Shown: positions 7,680 to 17,474, numbered from the stretch's first letter. The stretch is DNA of 64,000 bases from Aquitalea sp. LB_tupeE (GCF_013391415.1 NZ_JACAXB010000018.1:62001-126000); one strand, 5' to 3'. Program-made: numbers and translations. The notes: a model not told the origin generated them from the letters alone.

Positions 7680-8114
7680 CTACACGGCCATGAAGCGTTG
7701 CAGCGGTGTGGCGCTCCAGTCCACGCTGTCCAGCAGATTCTTCACGATCAGCCCCAGCTCGGTATCACCTTCAATCACCAGTTTGCGATTGAAGAACAGG
7801 GTGTCCGGGTCTTCTTCGCGCAGCATCATGCGGGCAAAGTCGGCCAGGTTGGCGGCCAGGTGCAGGTCGGGCACCGTCGTGTTGTTACCCACGCTGAAGT
7901 GATCATCGTCTGCAACAAAGTGCAGCCGCATGTCGGCATCCAGAATGTGGACTTCAAAGCTGTGTCCCGATAACAAGCTCATGTCTACCTGCAGAATCTC
8001 ACGCTTCTTCAGTTGATTCAGGGTAGTGACCAGTGCCCAGCAGGGCGGCGTGCTGGGCAGCTTGCCCAAGATATTGGCCAGCGTTGTCGGCAGGGTCAGG
8101 TCAGGAATGTGCAT
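7680..8114 (-). CDS. ubiT: UbiT, SCP2-domain protein for O2-independent ubiquinone synthesis
   Basis: A 144-residue protein with an SCP2 (sterol carrier) fold, rich in alternating hydrophobics, with FEVHILDADMRLHFVADDDH followed by NTTVPDLHLAANLADFARMM and EGDTELGLIVKNLLDSVDW near the C terminus. This is the UbiT/YhbT pattern. UbiT binds ubiquinone intermediates and works with the UbiU-UbiV complex in the oxygen-independent pathway. Its start overlaps the end of ubiV by 14 bp, and it is the last gene of the ubiU-ubiV-ubiT operon on the minus strand, so all three are probably co-translated. Confidence 0.88.
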   Translation of the reverse strand: MHIPDLTLPTTLANILGKLPSTPPCWALVTTLNQLKKREILQVDMSLLSGHSFEVHILDADMRLHFVADDDHFSVGNNTTVPDLHLAANLADFARMMLREEDPDTLFFNRKLVIEGDTELGLIVKNLLDSVDWSATPLQRFMAV

Positions 8115-9030
8115 GGCGGGGTTCTCCTATGGCGCTAATGCCGGCACTACCGCGCCAGTAACCGTCAACCAGCAGGCTGTCGGAATACGGGCTGAGGTCT
8201 ACATGGTTTGCATTGCGTGATGCGATGGCGTCAACAGCCTGCTGGTAGCCCTGTACCACCTGGGCGGTATGTTGCCATTGCGGGCTGATGCGCAGGGCAG
8301 TGATGCCCATGGCGCTGATGTCGGCCAGGTGGGGTAGCAGGGATTGGCAGCCATCCGACATGGTCTGGATGCCGTTGATGGTGAGGAAGGCTTGCTGCTC
8401 GCGTGTGTTCAGGCGCAGGCCGTCCGGGTGCTCCATGCAGCGGAACTGGCAGTCGTCCTTCGACAGGTTGTAATGCCGGGCGGTAAAGCAGCGGGCGGAC
8501 AGTGCCAATGGCAGCTTGCCCCAGGCAAACAGCTCGGTTTCGATTTGCACGCCATTGAAGGCGGCTTGGCCCAGTACGGCAGACAGGGTGTCGCGGTCCA
8601 TTTCCACCGGTGGAATCCAGCGCCGCGCCCCCAGTGAGCGGATCAAGGCCAGGGTGTCGGCGTTGTAGATGTTGAGGTGATGGCCGGCAACGAAGGGCCT
8701 GCCTTGTTGCTGTGCCAGCCGGGCTGCGCCCAGATCATTGGCTTCCAGCTGCAGTTCGTCGTTTTCCACCAGTTTGCGCAGGCGGCGCAAGTCGGATTCG
8801 CTTTCGATCAGCGCCTGGCTGGACAGCACCACCTGGTGGCCATTCTGGGCCAGTTCCTGCCCCAGGCTGATCCAGTCCTGGCCGCGCAATTGCTGGCGGC
8901 GCGAACAGACGGCCTCACCCAGATAGATGGTTTCCAGCGGCCAGTCAGCCGCTTCGCTATAAAAGCGCAGGATATCGTCGCGGGACCAGTAAAACAGCAC
9001 CGGGCCCAGTGTCAGTTGCAATTTTTTCAT
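8101..9030 (-). CDS. ubiV: UbiV, U32-family Fe-S protein of O2-independent ubiquinone hydroxylation
   Basis: A 309-residue peptidase-U32-type protein. The start is set at ATG 9030 (MKKLQLTLGPVLFYWSRDD), matching the usual N terminus; the open frame extends 48 bp upstream without a typical sequence. Four cysteines, Cys42, Cys181, Cys194 and Cys198, have the spacing of the [4Fe-4S] ligands known in E. coli UbiV (one early Cys, then C-X12-C-X3-C). UbiV forms a heterodimer with UbiU that hydroxylates the ubiquinone ring using prephenate rather than O2. Stop-to-start spacing to ubiU is 54 bp, and the 3' end overlaps ubiT. Confidence 0.93.
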   Translation of the reverse strand: MKKLQLTLGPVLFYWSRDDILRFYSEAADWPLETIYLGEAVCSRRQQLRGQDWISLGQELAQNGHQVVLSSQALIESESDLRRLRKLVENDELQLEANDLGAARLAQQQGRPFVAGHHLNIYNADTLALIRSLGARRWIPPVEMDRDTLSAVLGQAAFNGVQIETELFAWGKLPLALSARCFTARHYNLSKDDCQFRCMEHPDGLRLNTREQQAFLTINGIQTMSDGCQSLLPHLADISAMGITALRISPQWQHTAQVVQGYQQAVDAIASRNANHVDLSPYSDSLLVDGYWRGSAGISAIGEPRHAHS

Positions 9031-9084
9031 ATCAGGCCTGCTTGTGAGGCCGGCATGGCAGCGTGCCTGCCGACGCACGGTATG

Positions 9085-10101
9085 TCATTTCCAGGGCCGG
9101 TTGTAGGCACCCAGTGTCTGCTGCTGGCCTTCCGCCAGCTTGGACAGGGCCTGGGTCCAGGCCGGTTTGACGGCAAAGCGCTGCTTGTCGCGACCGGCGG
9201 CATCCAGTGCTTCGCGCAGGGTGCGGGTGACCTGGGCCACGTAAGCCGGGCTGCGCTGGCGGCCTTCCACCTTGATGGCGGCCACACCGATGTCGATGAT
9301 CTGCGGCAGCATGCTCATCACGTTCAGGCTGGTGGGTTCTTCCAGTGCGTAGTAGGTGTCGCCTTCCACTTCAAAGCGCCCTTTGCACAAGGTGGGGTAG
9401 CCCGCCGCTTCGCCCTGCTGGTATTCGTCAATCAGAATGCCGTTGAGCCTTGCCCCCAGTGCTTGCTGGCCATGTTCCCAGCGAACGAATTTGGCCGGGG
9501 AACACACGCCATGACTGTTGGGCGATTCACCGGTGGCATAACTGGACAGCAGGCAGCGGCCTTCCACCATCACGCACAGGCTGCCAAAACCGAATACCTC
9601 GATTTCCACATTGGTGTGGTCGATCACCTGCTTGACCTGGTCCAGCGTCAGCACGCGCGGCAGCACGGCGCGGCGGATGTCGAACATGTCCTGCGCCAGG
9701 TTGATGGCTTCGTAATTGGTGGCCGAGCTTTGCACCGACATGTGCAGGCGCAGGTCCGGGTAGCGGTCGCGTGCGTATTTCATCAGGCCGATGTCAGCCA
9801 GGATGATGGCGTCCACGCCCAGTGCCGCACCTTCGTCGATGGCGCGGTGCCAGCGGCTGATATCGCCGCCCTGGGCATAGGTGTTGATGGCCAGCAGCAC
9901 CTTGCGGCCATGCTGGTGTGCGTAGTGGATGCCGTCGCGGGCGGTGCGGTCGTCAAAATTCAGCCCGGCAAAGTTACGGGCGTTGGTGTCGTTTTTCAGG
10001 CCGAGGTAGACGGTGTCGGCACCGTTATCCACGGCTGCCTTGAGGGCAGGCAGGCTGCCCGCCGGACAAACCAGCTCCGGCAGGGGGCGTGTGGCAGGCA
10101 T
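9085..10101 (-). CDS. ubiU: UbiU, U32-family Fe-S protein of O2-independent ubiquinone hydroxylation
   Basis: A 338-residue U32-family protein beginning MPATRPLPELVCPAGSLPAL. Start ATG 10101 fits the family; an upstream in-frame extension to 10137 lacks homologous look. Cys176, Cys183, Cys200 and Cys239 keep the 7/17/39 spacing of the E. coli UbiU [4Fe-4S] ligands exactly. It works with UbiV and UbiT to make ubiquinone under anaerobic or microaerobic conditions. It is the first gene of the operon; upstream there is an FNR-like site at the position expected for class II activation (10162-10175). The order ubiU-ubiV-ubiT is compact with no internal terminator. Confidence 0.94.
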   Translation of the reverse strand: MPATRPLPELVCPAGSLPALKAAVDNGADTVYLGLKNDTNARNFAGLNFDDRTARDGIHYAHQHGRKVLLAINTYAQGGDISRWHRAIDEGAALGVDAIILADIGLMKYARDRYPDLRLHMSVQSSATNYEAINLAQDMFDIRRAVLPRVLTLDQVKQVIDHTNVEIEVFGFGSLCVMVEGRCLLSSYATGESPNSHGVCSPAKFVRWEHGQQALGARLNGILIDEYQQGEAAGYPTLCKGRFEVEGDTYYALEEPTSLNVMSMLPQIIDIGVAAIKVEGRQRSPAYVAQVTRTLREALDAAGRDKQRFAVKPAWTQALSKLAEGQQQTLGAYNRPWK

Positions 10102-10133
10102 GATGGCAAAATGTCGGCAATTGAAACCGCCAG

Positions 10134-10175
10134 ACATTAGCAGAGCGTTGCAGCGCGGGACTTGTTCTGGGTCAA
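10134..10175 (-). promoter_or_regulatory. FNR-like site and -10 box of ubiUVT
   Basis: TTGTTCTGGGTCAA (10162-10175) matches the FNR/ANR consensus TTGAT-N4-ATCAA except at two bases. On the minus strand a -10-like TAATGT lies at 10139-10134. A transcription start about seven bases beyond it would be near 10127, placing the centre of the FNR-like site at -41.5, the classic class II activation spacing. ubiUVT is an anaerobic pathway and is FNR-controlled in E. coli, so context supports the call. The TSS is predicted, not measured. Confidence 0.6.
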
Positions 10176-10230
10176 GCGGCTGGATAGGGAGTGGGGGCGG
10201 TGCTGGCCGCCCCTTAGCCGGGTAGCCGGG

Positions 10231-10614
10231 TCAGAACGGCAGCACCAGCTTGGTCTTGGCCACCAGCACGATATACGCCACCACCAGCAGCGCACAGAGC
10301 AGGGCAATACTGCGAATCTGCTTGCTGCGTCCGCGCTTCAGGGCGATGGTGCCCAGCGCTACATAAGCCAGCAGACCGGCTATCTTGGCCAGCAGCCATG
10401 GCGTTTGCAGCAGCGGCCAGCCACCCAGCACCACCAGCGTGATGCCCAGCGCGAGCAGCGCGGTATCAATCACGTGCGGCAGAATGCGCAGCAGCTTGCT
10501 GGCCAGGATGTGCTGTTTGTCGGCCAGCATCAGCCCGCCACGCAGAGCGAACAGGGTGATGGTGAGATAGGCCATGCCCATGTGGGCGTGTTTGAGAATC
10601 TGGTAAGTGTTCAT
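10231..10614 (-). CDS. SirB2-family membrane protein
   Basis: A 127-residue inner-membrane protein with four hydrophobic helices. The start NTYQILKHAHMGMAYLTITLFALRG and the following MLADKQHILASKLLRILPHVIDT fit the SirB2 family, small integral membrane proteins of unknown biochemical role. Start ATG 10614 gives the typical N terminus; the frame is open five codons further. It is transcribed away from recC and towards ubiUVT, ending 55 bp before the ubiU promoter region. Some SirB2 relatives lie near respiratory genes, but nothing here proves a link. Confidence 0.75.
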   Translation of the reverse strand: MNTYQILKHAHMGMAYLTITLFALRGGLMLADKQHILASKLLRILPHVIDTALLALGITLVVLGGWPLLQTPWLLAKIAGLLAYVALGTIALKRGRSKQIRSIALLCALLVVAYIVLVAKTKLVLPF

Positions 10615-10668
10615 GCCTGCGTCTGCCATTTATGCCTTATGCATCGGGTGATGAGAGCCAAAGGCTGA

Positions 10669-10677
10669 TGGTACACT
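10669..10677 (+). promoter_or_regulatory. Extended -10 promoter of recC
   Basis: TG-G-TACACT (10669-10677) is an extended -10 element 31 bp upstream of the recC ATG. No good -35 is visible, as is common for TGn-type promoters. Confidence 0.4.
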
Positions 10678-10707
10678 GAAGCCTTCGTTTCATCTGCGTT
10701 CCTGACC

Positions 10708-13700
10708 ATGCTTTTTCTTTATCAGTCCAATCGTCTGGAGCAATTGGGCCAGCTTTATGCCGCCATGTTGCAGGCACAGCCGCTGAGCGACCCGTTTGCC
10801 GCCGAAACGGTGATCGTGCAAAGCCGGGGCATGGGACGCTGGATGACGCTGGACTTGGCGCAGCAATGCGGCATTGCCGCCAATACCGACTTTGTCTTGC
10901 CCGCTGCCTTTGCCTGGCGGCTGATGCAAAAAGCCATCCCCGGCTTGCCGCGCAAGTCATCGTTCAGCCCGGAAGTACTGAGCTGGCGCCTGATGGCGCT
11001 GCTGCCCACCCTGCACGGCGAGGTGTTCGCCCCCTTGCAGCGCTATGCCGCCGGTGGCGAGGCCGCCGCCTTCGAGCTGGCCGGCAAGGTGGCCGATATT
11101 TTTGACCAGTATCTGGTGTTCCGACCGGACTGGATCCGTGCCTGGGAAGCAGGGGAACGGCTGGATCTGGGCGATGACGAAGCCTGGCAGGCTGCGCTGT
11201 GGCAGCAACTGGCCGCGCAGGACCCTGGCCGTCACCGTGTACGCATGCTGGACGAGTTCTTTGCTGCCTTGCGGCCGGAGCACCTGCCAGAGCGCATCAC
11301 CCTGTTCGGCATTGCCAGCCTGGCGCCGATGTATCTGGCGCTGATCAAGCGGCTGTCCGAGTTGACCGATGTCTGCCTGTTCACCCTCAACCCCTGCGAA
11401 GCCTACTGGGGCGATATTGTCGATAACCGGCGCAAGCTCAAGCTGCGGGAGAAAGGCGATCTGTTCGCCACCGAAGGCCACCCGCTGCTGGCTTCGCTGG
11501 GCAAGCAGGGCCGTGACTTTTTCGAGCTGATTGCCGCTGATGCCGAGCTGGACGCCCGGCCCTTGTTTGCCCAGCCAATCGGTGACAGCCTGCTGGCCCG
11601 CTTGCAGCGCGACATCCTGCAATTGCAGATGCCGGGCGAGGATGGCCAATGGCTGGCGGCGGATGACGGCTCGGTGGAACTGCATGCCACCCACGGCCCC
11701 ATGCGCGAACTGGAAGTGCTGAAAGACCGCCTGCTGGCCATGCTGGCGGAAGACCCCTCGCTTAGCAGCGCCGACATTGCCGTGCTGACGCCGGATATCA
11801 ACAGCTATGCACCGTATATCGACGCGGTGTTTGGCAAGCGCGACGACGCCCCCAGCCTGCCCTATGCCATTGCCGACCGGCAGGTGGAGCGGGAAGAGCC
11901 CTTGCTGGCCGCCATTGGCACACTGTTGCAATTGCTGGATTCGCGCTTTACCGCCGACCAGGTGCTGGCCTTGCTGGACAGCCCGGCCTTGCTGCAACGC
12001 TTCGGCCTGCAGGCCGAAGACCTGCCTTTCATTCAGGACTGGGTAAGGCAAAGCGGCATCCGCTGGGGACGGGATGCCGCGCACAAGGCGGCGCTGGGCC
12101 TGCCGGCCGACCCGCTGTTTACCTGGCGCTGGGGGCTGGACCGCCTGCTGCTGGGTAGCATCCTGCCACCGGCCATGGCCGGGGATGACAGCGGCCTGTT
12201 TGCCGACTTGCTGCCGCAGGGCGGCGCGGGTGGACAGCTGGCCGAGGTGCTGGCCCGCTTTGCCAATTGCTATGCCGTGCTGGATGAATTGGCTGGCAGC
12301 TGGGCCACACCGGCCAATGCCGCCGACTGGGCGGTGCGTTTGCTGGAAGGCATAGACCGGCTGTTTGCCGTGGATGACGAAGGCGAAGCCGCGCTGGGCG
12401 TGGTGCGCGATGCCCTGCAGGAACTGGTGGACGACGCTGCCATGGCTGGTTTCACCCAGGCCTTCAGCCTGCCGGTATTGCGCGACTGGCTGCAACGCAA
12501 GCTCACCATGGCCTCGCCGCTGGGCTTCCTGTCCGGCGGCGTCACCTTCTGCGCCATGGTGCCGATGCGTTCCATCCCCTTCAAGGTGCTGTGCCTGATC
12601 GGCATGAATGACGGCGCTTATCCGCGTGACGAGCGCCCGGTCAGCTTCGACCTGGTGGCGCGCCATCCGCGCCGTGGCGACCGTTCGCGCCGTTTTGACG
12701 ACCGCTACCTGTTTCTGGAAGCCATCCTTTCAGCCCGTCAGCGGCTGTATCTGTCTTATGTCGGCCTGTCTGCCCGCAATAACGAGCCACTACCGCCCTC
12801 GGCGCTGATTGCCGAACTGCTGGACTGCTTCAAGGCCATGTGTGGCGAGACGGCTGCCGCAAAACTGCTGGTGCGTCATCCCTTGCAGCCGTTTTCGCCG
12901 CGTTGCTACGACGGCCAGGCTGTGCAGCTGGCCAGCTTCGACCCCAGCTACGCAGCCGCGCTGGCGGCACCGCCCGCCCAGCCGCAGCCCTTTGCCTGCG
13001 TGCTGCCCCCCTTGCAGTCCGCTGCGGTGGTTCACGTCAATGACTTCATCCGCTTCTGGAAGAACCCGCCACGCGCCTGGCTGGCCGAGCGCTTGTCCAT
13101 CCGCTTGCAAGGTCAGGAAGAAGAACTGCCGGTGCGTGAACCCTTCAGTGTGGACCGCGATGCCAGCCGCACCATGCGCACGCAATTGGTCCAGCGCATG
13201 CTGGCAGGCAAAGCGGTGGCACCGGTCCGCCAGCGGCTGGTGGGCGCAGGCTTGTTGCCACCGGCTCAACTGGGCCAGGCCTGGCTGAACAGCGAAACCG
13301 CCAGCGCGGCGCGGCTGGCGCATCGCCTGCCTGCGGTGTTGACCGAAGCCACATTGCCGCCGCTTCCAATCAGCCTCACCCTGCATGGCACCACGCTGGC
13401 AGGCGAACTGGGCGGGCTGCGCCCGGAAGGGCAAATCAGGCTGGTGATTGGCAAGATGAATGCCGCTGAGCGGCTGGAATGGTGGCTGACTCACCTGCTG
13501 CTGTGCGCCACCCGTCCGGCAGGGATTGCCTGCCAGTCCGTGCTGTACGACGACACCGGTCATTATCGGCTGGACGACGAGCCGGACGCCGCCACGTTGC
13601 TGGAAGCCTGGGTGGTGCGCTGGCAGCAAGGCCAGCAGCAGCCTTTGCCGTTTTTTGGCCGCACCAGCTGGGCCTATGCCGAGCAGTTGTTCAAGCAGGA

Positions 13701-13902
13701 CGACGCTCCGCAGCTGGCGCTGGACAAGGCACTGGACAAGTGGGACCCCAGCTTTGTCGGGGACTTTGCCGCTCCGCAATGTGAAGAACCGGTCAACCGG
13801 CTGGTGTTTCGTCATCAGGACCCATTGGCCGATCCGCTGTTTGCCCAACTGGCAGAAACCTTATTGTGCCCACTGGTGGCCAAGCTGGAGGGTCAGGCAT
13901 GA
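10708..13902 (+). CDS. recC: RecC, exonuclease V gamma subunit
   Basis: A 1064-residue protein, a little shorter than E. coli RecC (1122). The start MLFLYQSNRLEQLGQL followed by VQSRGMGRWMTLDLAQQCGI and ANTDFVLPAAFAWRLMQ is the diagnostic RecC N terminus. RecC is a degenerate helicase-nuclease that binds RecB and RecD, splits the DNA strands and recognises Chi. KVLCLIGMNDGAYPRDERP near residue 630 is another family signature. Its stop overlaps the recB start (ATGA, 13899-13902), so the subunits are translationally coupled. An extended -10 precedes it. Confidence 0.96.
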   Translation: MLFLYQSNRLEQLGQLYAAMLQAQPLSDPFAAETVIVQSRGMGRWMTLDLAQQCGIAANTDFVLPAAFAWRLMQKAIPGLPRKSSFSPEVLSWRLMALLPTLHGEVFAPLQRYAAGGEAAAFELAGKVADIFDQYLVFRPDWIRAWEAGERLDLGDDEAWQAALWQQLAAQDPGRHRVRMLDEFFAALRPEHLPERITLFGIASLAPMYLALIKRLSELTDVCLFTLNPCEAYWGDIVDNRRKLKLREKGDLFATEGHPLLASLGKQGRDFFELIAADAELDARPLFAQPIGDSLLARLQRDILQLQMPGEDGQWLAADDGSVELHATHGPMRELEVLKDRLLAMLAEDPSLSSADIAVLTPDINSYAPYIDAVFGKRDDAPSLPYAIADRQVEREEPLLAAIGTLLQLLDSRFTADQVLALLDSPALLQRFGLQAEDLPFIQDWVRQSGIRWGRDAAHKAALGLPADPLFTWRWGLDRLLLGSILPPAMAGDDSGLFADLLPQGGAGGQLAEVLARFANCYAVLDELAGSWATPANAADWAVRLLEGIDRLFAVDDEGEAALGVVRDALQELVDDAAMAGFTQAFSLPVLRDWLQRKLTMASPLGFLSGGVTFCAMVPMRSIPFKVLCLIGMNDGAYPRDERPVSFDLVARHPRRGDRSRRFDDRYLFLEAILSARQRLYLSYVGLSARNNEPLPPSALIAELLDCFKAMCGETAAAKLLVRHPLQPFSPRCYDGQAVQLASFDPSYAAALAAPPAQPQPFACVLPPLQSAAVVHVNDFIRFWKNPPRAWLAERLSIRLQGQEEELPVREPFSVDRDASRTMRTQLVQRMLAGKAVAPVRQRLVGAGLLPPAQLGQAWLNSETASAARLAHRLPAVLTEATLPPLPISLTLHGTTLAGELGGLRPEGQIRLVIGKMNAAERLEWWLTHLLLCATRPAGIACQSVLYDDTGHYRLDDEPDAATLLEAWVVRWQQGQQQPLPFFGRTSWAYAEQLFKQDDAPQLALDKALDKWDPSFVGDFAAPQCEEPVNRLVFRHQDPLADPLFAQLAETLLCPLVAKLEGQA

Positions 13903-16900
13903 GTCTGCAAGTACTGGATGCCTTCAACTGCCCGCTGGCAGGCGTCAACCTGATTGAAGCCTCGGCGGGCACGGGCAAGACCTGGACCATCGCCGCGCTT
14001 TACCTGCGCTTGCTGCTGGAAGACGTGGACGGTGAAGCGCCGCCGGGCATCGACAGCCTGCTGGTGGTGACCTATACCAAGGCCGCCACGGCTGAGTTGC
14101 GCGAACGTCTGCGTCAGCAGCTGCGCGATTTTCTGGACGTGCTGCAGGGCGAGCCGACGGACAACCCCTTCTTGCAGGCACTGGCGGGCCGTTTTGTGCC
14201 GGGTAGCGCGCGGGAGCTGGCGGTGCAGCGCTTGCAGGCGGCCATCAGCGGCTTTGATGCCGCTGCCATCTACACCATTCACGGTTTCTGCCAGCGGGTA
14301 CTGACTGACGCCGCTTTTGAAAGCGGACAAACCTTTGCTGCGGAACTGGTCAGCGATGACGACCGCCTGCTGGTGGAAGTGGTGGACGACTTCTGGCGCC
14401 AGCGGGTGGTGACCAGTCCCTTGCTGTCGCAGGTGCTGGCTGAGGCAGGGGAAACGCCCGATGGCTGGCTGGCGGAAATCCGCCCCTGGCTGGCCAAGCC
14501 CTATTTGCAGCTGGTACGGCCTGCGGCAGAGGGCTTGCAGCAGGCTTTGCAGCAGGTGGAACAATACTGGCATACGCTGGCCGCCGACCCGGCCACCATC
14601 CAGTCCGGGTTTGATCTCTTGCTGGCAACGGCAGGTTTCAAGGCCACCAGCCACAGCCCGGCCCAGCTGGAACGCAGCATGGACGAGCTGCAACAGTGGC
14701 TGGCCGAACCGGACAGCCTGCCCATTATCGGCAAGGACGCGCTCAAACAGCTCACCCGGCTGACCCCGGCCGCGCTGGCCAAGGGCATGAAGAAAGGCTT
14801 TGTCGCACCGGAACATGCATTGTTCCAGCGCATTGGCGACTGGCTGGAGGCCTGGGACGGCTATCTCGCTCAGCTGCAATTGTCGCTGGCCGGCCTCAAG
14901 CTGGCGCTGATTGACTGGGTCAACCAGGAGCTGGCGCGCCGTCGCAGTCAGCAGCGGGTACGCAGCTTTGACGACTTGCTCACCGAGCTGGGCGACGCGT
15001 TGACCGACCCGGTGGGCGGTGCGCAACTAGCCGCAGCGGTGGCCCGTAGCTTCCGCGTGGCGCTGATTGATGAATTCCAGGACACCGACCCCATCCAGTA
15101 CGACATCTTCCATCGCTGTTTCGCCGTGCAGCAGCGGCCGCTGTTTCTGGTGGGCGACCCCAAGCAGGCCATTTACAGCTTCCGTGGGGCGGACATCTTT
15201 GCCTATCTGGATGCACGAGAGGATGCTCCTGCCACCCAGCAATACTCGCTGGATACCAACCGCCGTTCCGACGAGCCGCTGGTGCACACCGTCAACCAGT
15301 TGTTCAGCCGCACGCGGCCGTTTTTGCTGGATGAAATTGCCTACCAGCCGGTACATGCTGCGCCCAGTTCCGGTGCGGTACTGGAAGTGGACGATGACGA
15401 CGCCGCATTTACCGTGCTGTGGCAGGCGCCGGAAACCGACAAGCCGCTGAACAAGGACAGTGCCGCCCGCGCCAGCGCGCAGGGCTGCGCCCATGAAATT
15501 GCCCGCCTGTTGACCCTGGCCGGGCAAGACCGTGCCGCCATCATCAAGAACGCGCAGCGCCGTTCGCTGCGTGGCGGCGATATTGCCGTGCTGGTGTCCA
15601 CCCACCGGCAGGGCGACCAGATGCGTCAGGCATTGGCCGAACGTGGCGTGCCCAGCGTGGCACTCACTCAGGAAAGTGTATTTGCCAGCCGGGAAGCCGG
15701 TGAGATGCTGGCCCTGCTGCGCGCCTGGGCCGAACCGGCCAGCGAAAGCCGCTTGCGTGCAGCACTGGTCACCGAGCTGTACGGGCTGAATGCCAGCCAG
15801 TTGTTGGCCGATGTGGAAGACGAAGCCCGTTGGGAAGCGAGGCTACTGGCCAATGCGGCAGATCATCAGCGCTGGCTGGAGCATGGCTTCATGCGCGCCT
15901 GGCGGCAGTTCATGGCGCGCGAGCAGCTGGCCCTGCGCCTGCTGCCCTTGCCCGATGGCGAGCGACGGCTGACTAATTTGTCCCATCTGGCCGAGCTGCT
16001 GCAAAGCGAAACCGACCGCCGTCATGGCATGGCCCCCTTGCTGGCCTGGCTGGAGGGCAGGGTAGCCAGCCCGCCAGGTGGCGAAGAAGCCATGCTGCGG
16101 CTGGAAAGTGATGCCGCACTGGTGAAAATTGTCACCATCCATACATCAAAGGGCCTGCAATACCCGGTGGTGTTCTGCCCTTATCTGTGGGATGGCGCGC
16201 TGGAGCGGCGCAATACCAGCTTCTGGCGCTACCGTGCCGATGAACGCGCCATGCTGGCACCGGATGTACTGGCCGATGCCGCCGTGCGCCAGCAAGCCGC
16301 CAGTGAAATGTTGGCCGAAAAACTGCGCCTGCTGTACGTGGCGCTGACCCGTGCCCAGCATAGGCAATACATAGCCTGGGGCTGGGTGAAAGACATGCAC
16401 ACTGCTGCGCTGTCCTGGCTGCTGCATGCCCAGGAATGCCCTGATTTGCCTGCGTTACGCGATGTGGAATTCAGCGCCGGACAGCTCGCCAGCCAACTGG
16501 TGCAATGGCAGCAAGCCTTGCCACAGGCCATGACACTGCGTGGGCTGGAGCAGGGGCTCAACCCCTTGCCTCTGGCGCAAGACAGCCGGCAGGACTATAG
16601 TGCGCGCCTGTTCGAGCGGACGGTTTACAGCCCGTGGCGCGTTGCCAGCTTTACCTCGCTCACCCATGGAAAGGCCAGCAAGGCTACCGAGCGGCCTGAC
16701 CACGACAGCAGCCCGCAGCAGCTTGTGCCGCTGCAAGAGGATGGCTTGCCGCCGGACAGCCCGTTTGCTTTTCCACGCGGCGCACGCGCCGGTACCTGCC
16801 TGCATGCCATGTTTGAAAACATCGACTTCGGCATGACGGATGACCAATTGCAGGTCCCGGTGGCCGAGCAGTTACGCCGCCATGGTTTTGCCGAAGCATG

Positions 16901-17462
16901 GCAGCCAGCTGCCATGCAGTTGCTGCGCCAGACGCTGGATGCCGAACTCGACCCCGGTGTGTGCTTGGCGCAGGTGCCTGCCGGACAAAAGCTGGTGGAA
17001 ATGGAATTCACCCTGCCGGTGCGGCAACTGGATGTAGCCGCCTTGCGTACAGTACTGGCTGACCCTGCGCATGGACTGGCCCAGCCGCTACGCCAAGCGG
17101 CGCTTACGCTGGATTTCCACAGCGTACGTGGTTATCTCAAGGGTTTCATCGACCTGGTGTTTGCCGTGGATGGCCGCTTTTATCTGGTGGATTACAAGTC
17201 CAACCACCTTGGTAATCAGCCGGACAACTATGCTCCGGCGCAACTGGTGCAGTCGGTAGCTCAGGAACATTACTATTTGCAGTACCTGATTTACTGTGTG
17301 GCGCTGCGCCGCTATTTCAGTGCCCGCCAGCTGGATTTTGCCCACTGCTTTGCCGGTGTGCGTTATCTCTATTTGCGCGGTCTTGGGCAGCCTGGCATGG
17401 GGGTGTGGCGCGACCAGCCCTCCGCCAGCCTGCTGGCCACGCTGGATGACTTGCTACGTTGA
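13899..17462 (+). CDS. recB: RecB, exonuclease V beta subunit (helicase-nuclease)
   Basis: A 1187-residue UvrD/RecB-family protein. Walker A ASAGTGKT is at residues 21-28, DEFQDTDPIQYDIF is the Walker B/motif II region, and GDPKQAIYSFRGADIF is motif III. IHTSKGLQYPVVFCP (motif V) and LLYVALTRAQHRQYIAWG (motif VI) follow. The C-terminal nuclease domain has FIDLVFAVDGRFYLVDYKSN with Asp1098 and Lys1100 of the DxK active site, so both activities look intact. Start ATG 13899 overlaps the recC stop; the longer open frame from 13866 lies inside recC. recD is not next: pap and a binding-protein gene intervene. Confidence 0.97.
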   Translation: MSLQVLDAFNCPLAGVNLIEASAGTGKTWTIAALYLRLLLEDVDGEAPPGIDSLLVVTYTKAATAELRERLRQQLRDFLDVLQGEPTDNPFLQALAGRFVPGSARELAVQRLQAAISGFDAAAIYTIHGFCQRVLTDAAFESGQTFAAELVSDDDRLLVEVVDDFWRQRVVTSPLLSQVLAEAGETPDGWLAEIRPWLAKPYLQLVRPAAEGLQQALQQVEQYWHTLAADPATIQSGFDLLLATAGFKATSHSPAQLERSMDELQQWLAEPDSLPIIGKDALKQLTRLTPAALAKGMKKGFVAPEHALFQRIGDWLEAWDGYLAQLQLSLAGLKLALIDWVNQELARRRSQQRVRSFDDLLTELGDALTDPVGGAQLAAAVARSFRVALIDEFQDTDPIQYDIFHRCFAVQQRPLFLVGDPKQAIYSFRGADIFAYLDAREDAPATQQYSLDTNRRSDEPLVHTVNQLFSRTRPFLLDEIAYQPVHAAPSSGAVLEVDDDDAAFTVLWQAPETDKPLNKDSAARASAQGCAHEIARLLTLAGQDRAAIIKNAQRRSLRGGDIAVLVSTHRQGDQMRQALAERGVPSVALTQESVFASREAGEMLALLRAWAEPASESRLRAALVTELYGLNASQLLADVEDEARWEARLLANAADHQRWLEHGFMRAWRQFMAREQLALRLLPLPDGERRLTNLSHLAELLQSETDRRHGMAPLLAWLEGRVASPPGGEEAMLRLESDAALVKIVTIHTSKGLQYPVVFCPYLWDGALERRNTSFWRYRADERAMLAPDVLADAAVRQQAASEMLAEKLRLLYVALTRAQHRQYIAWGWVKDMHTAALSWLLHAQECPDLPALRDVEFSAGQLASQLVQWQQALPQAMTLRGLEQGLNPLPLAQDSRQDYSARLFERTVYSPWRVASFTSLTHGKASKATERPDHDSSPQQLVPLQEDGLPPDSPFAFPRGARAGTCLHAMFENIDFGMTDDQLQVPVAEQLRRHGFAEAWQPAAMQLLRQTLDAELDPGVCLAQVPAGQKLVEMEFTLPVRQLDVAALRTVLADPAHGLAQPLRQAALTLDFHSVRGYLKGFIDLVFAVDGRFYLVDYKSNHLGNQPDNYAPAQLVQSVAQEHYYLQYLIYCVALRRYFSARQLDFAHCFAGVRYLYLRGLGQPGMGVWRDQPSASLLATLDDLLR

Positions 17463-17474
17463 CGGGAATGGGCA

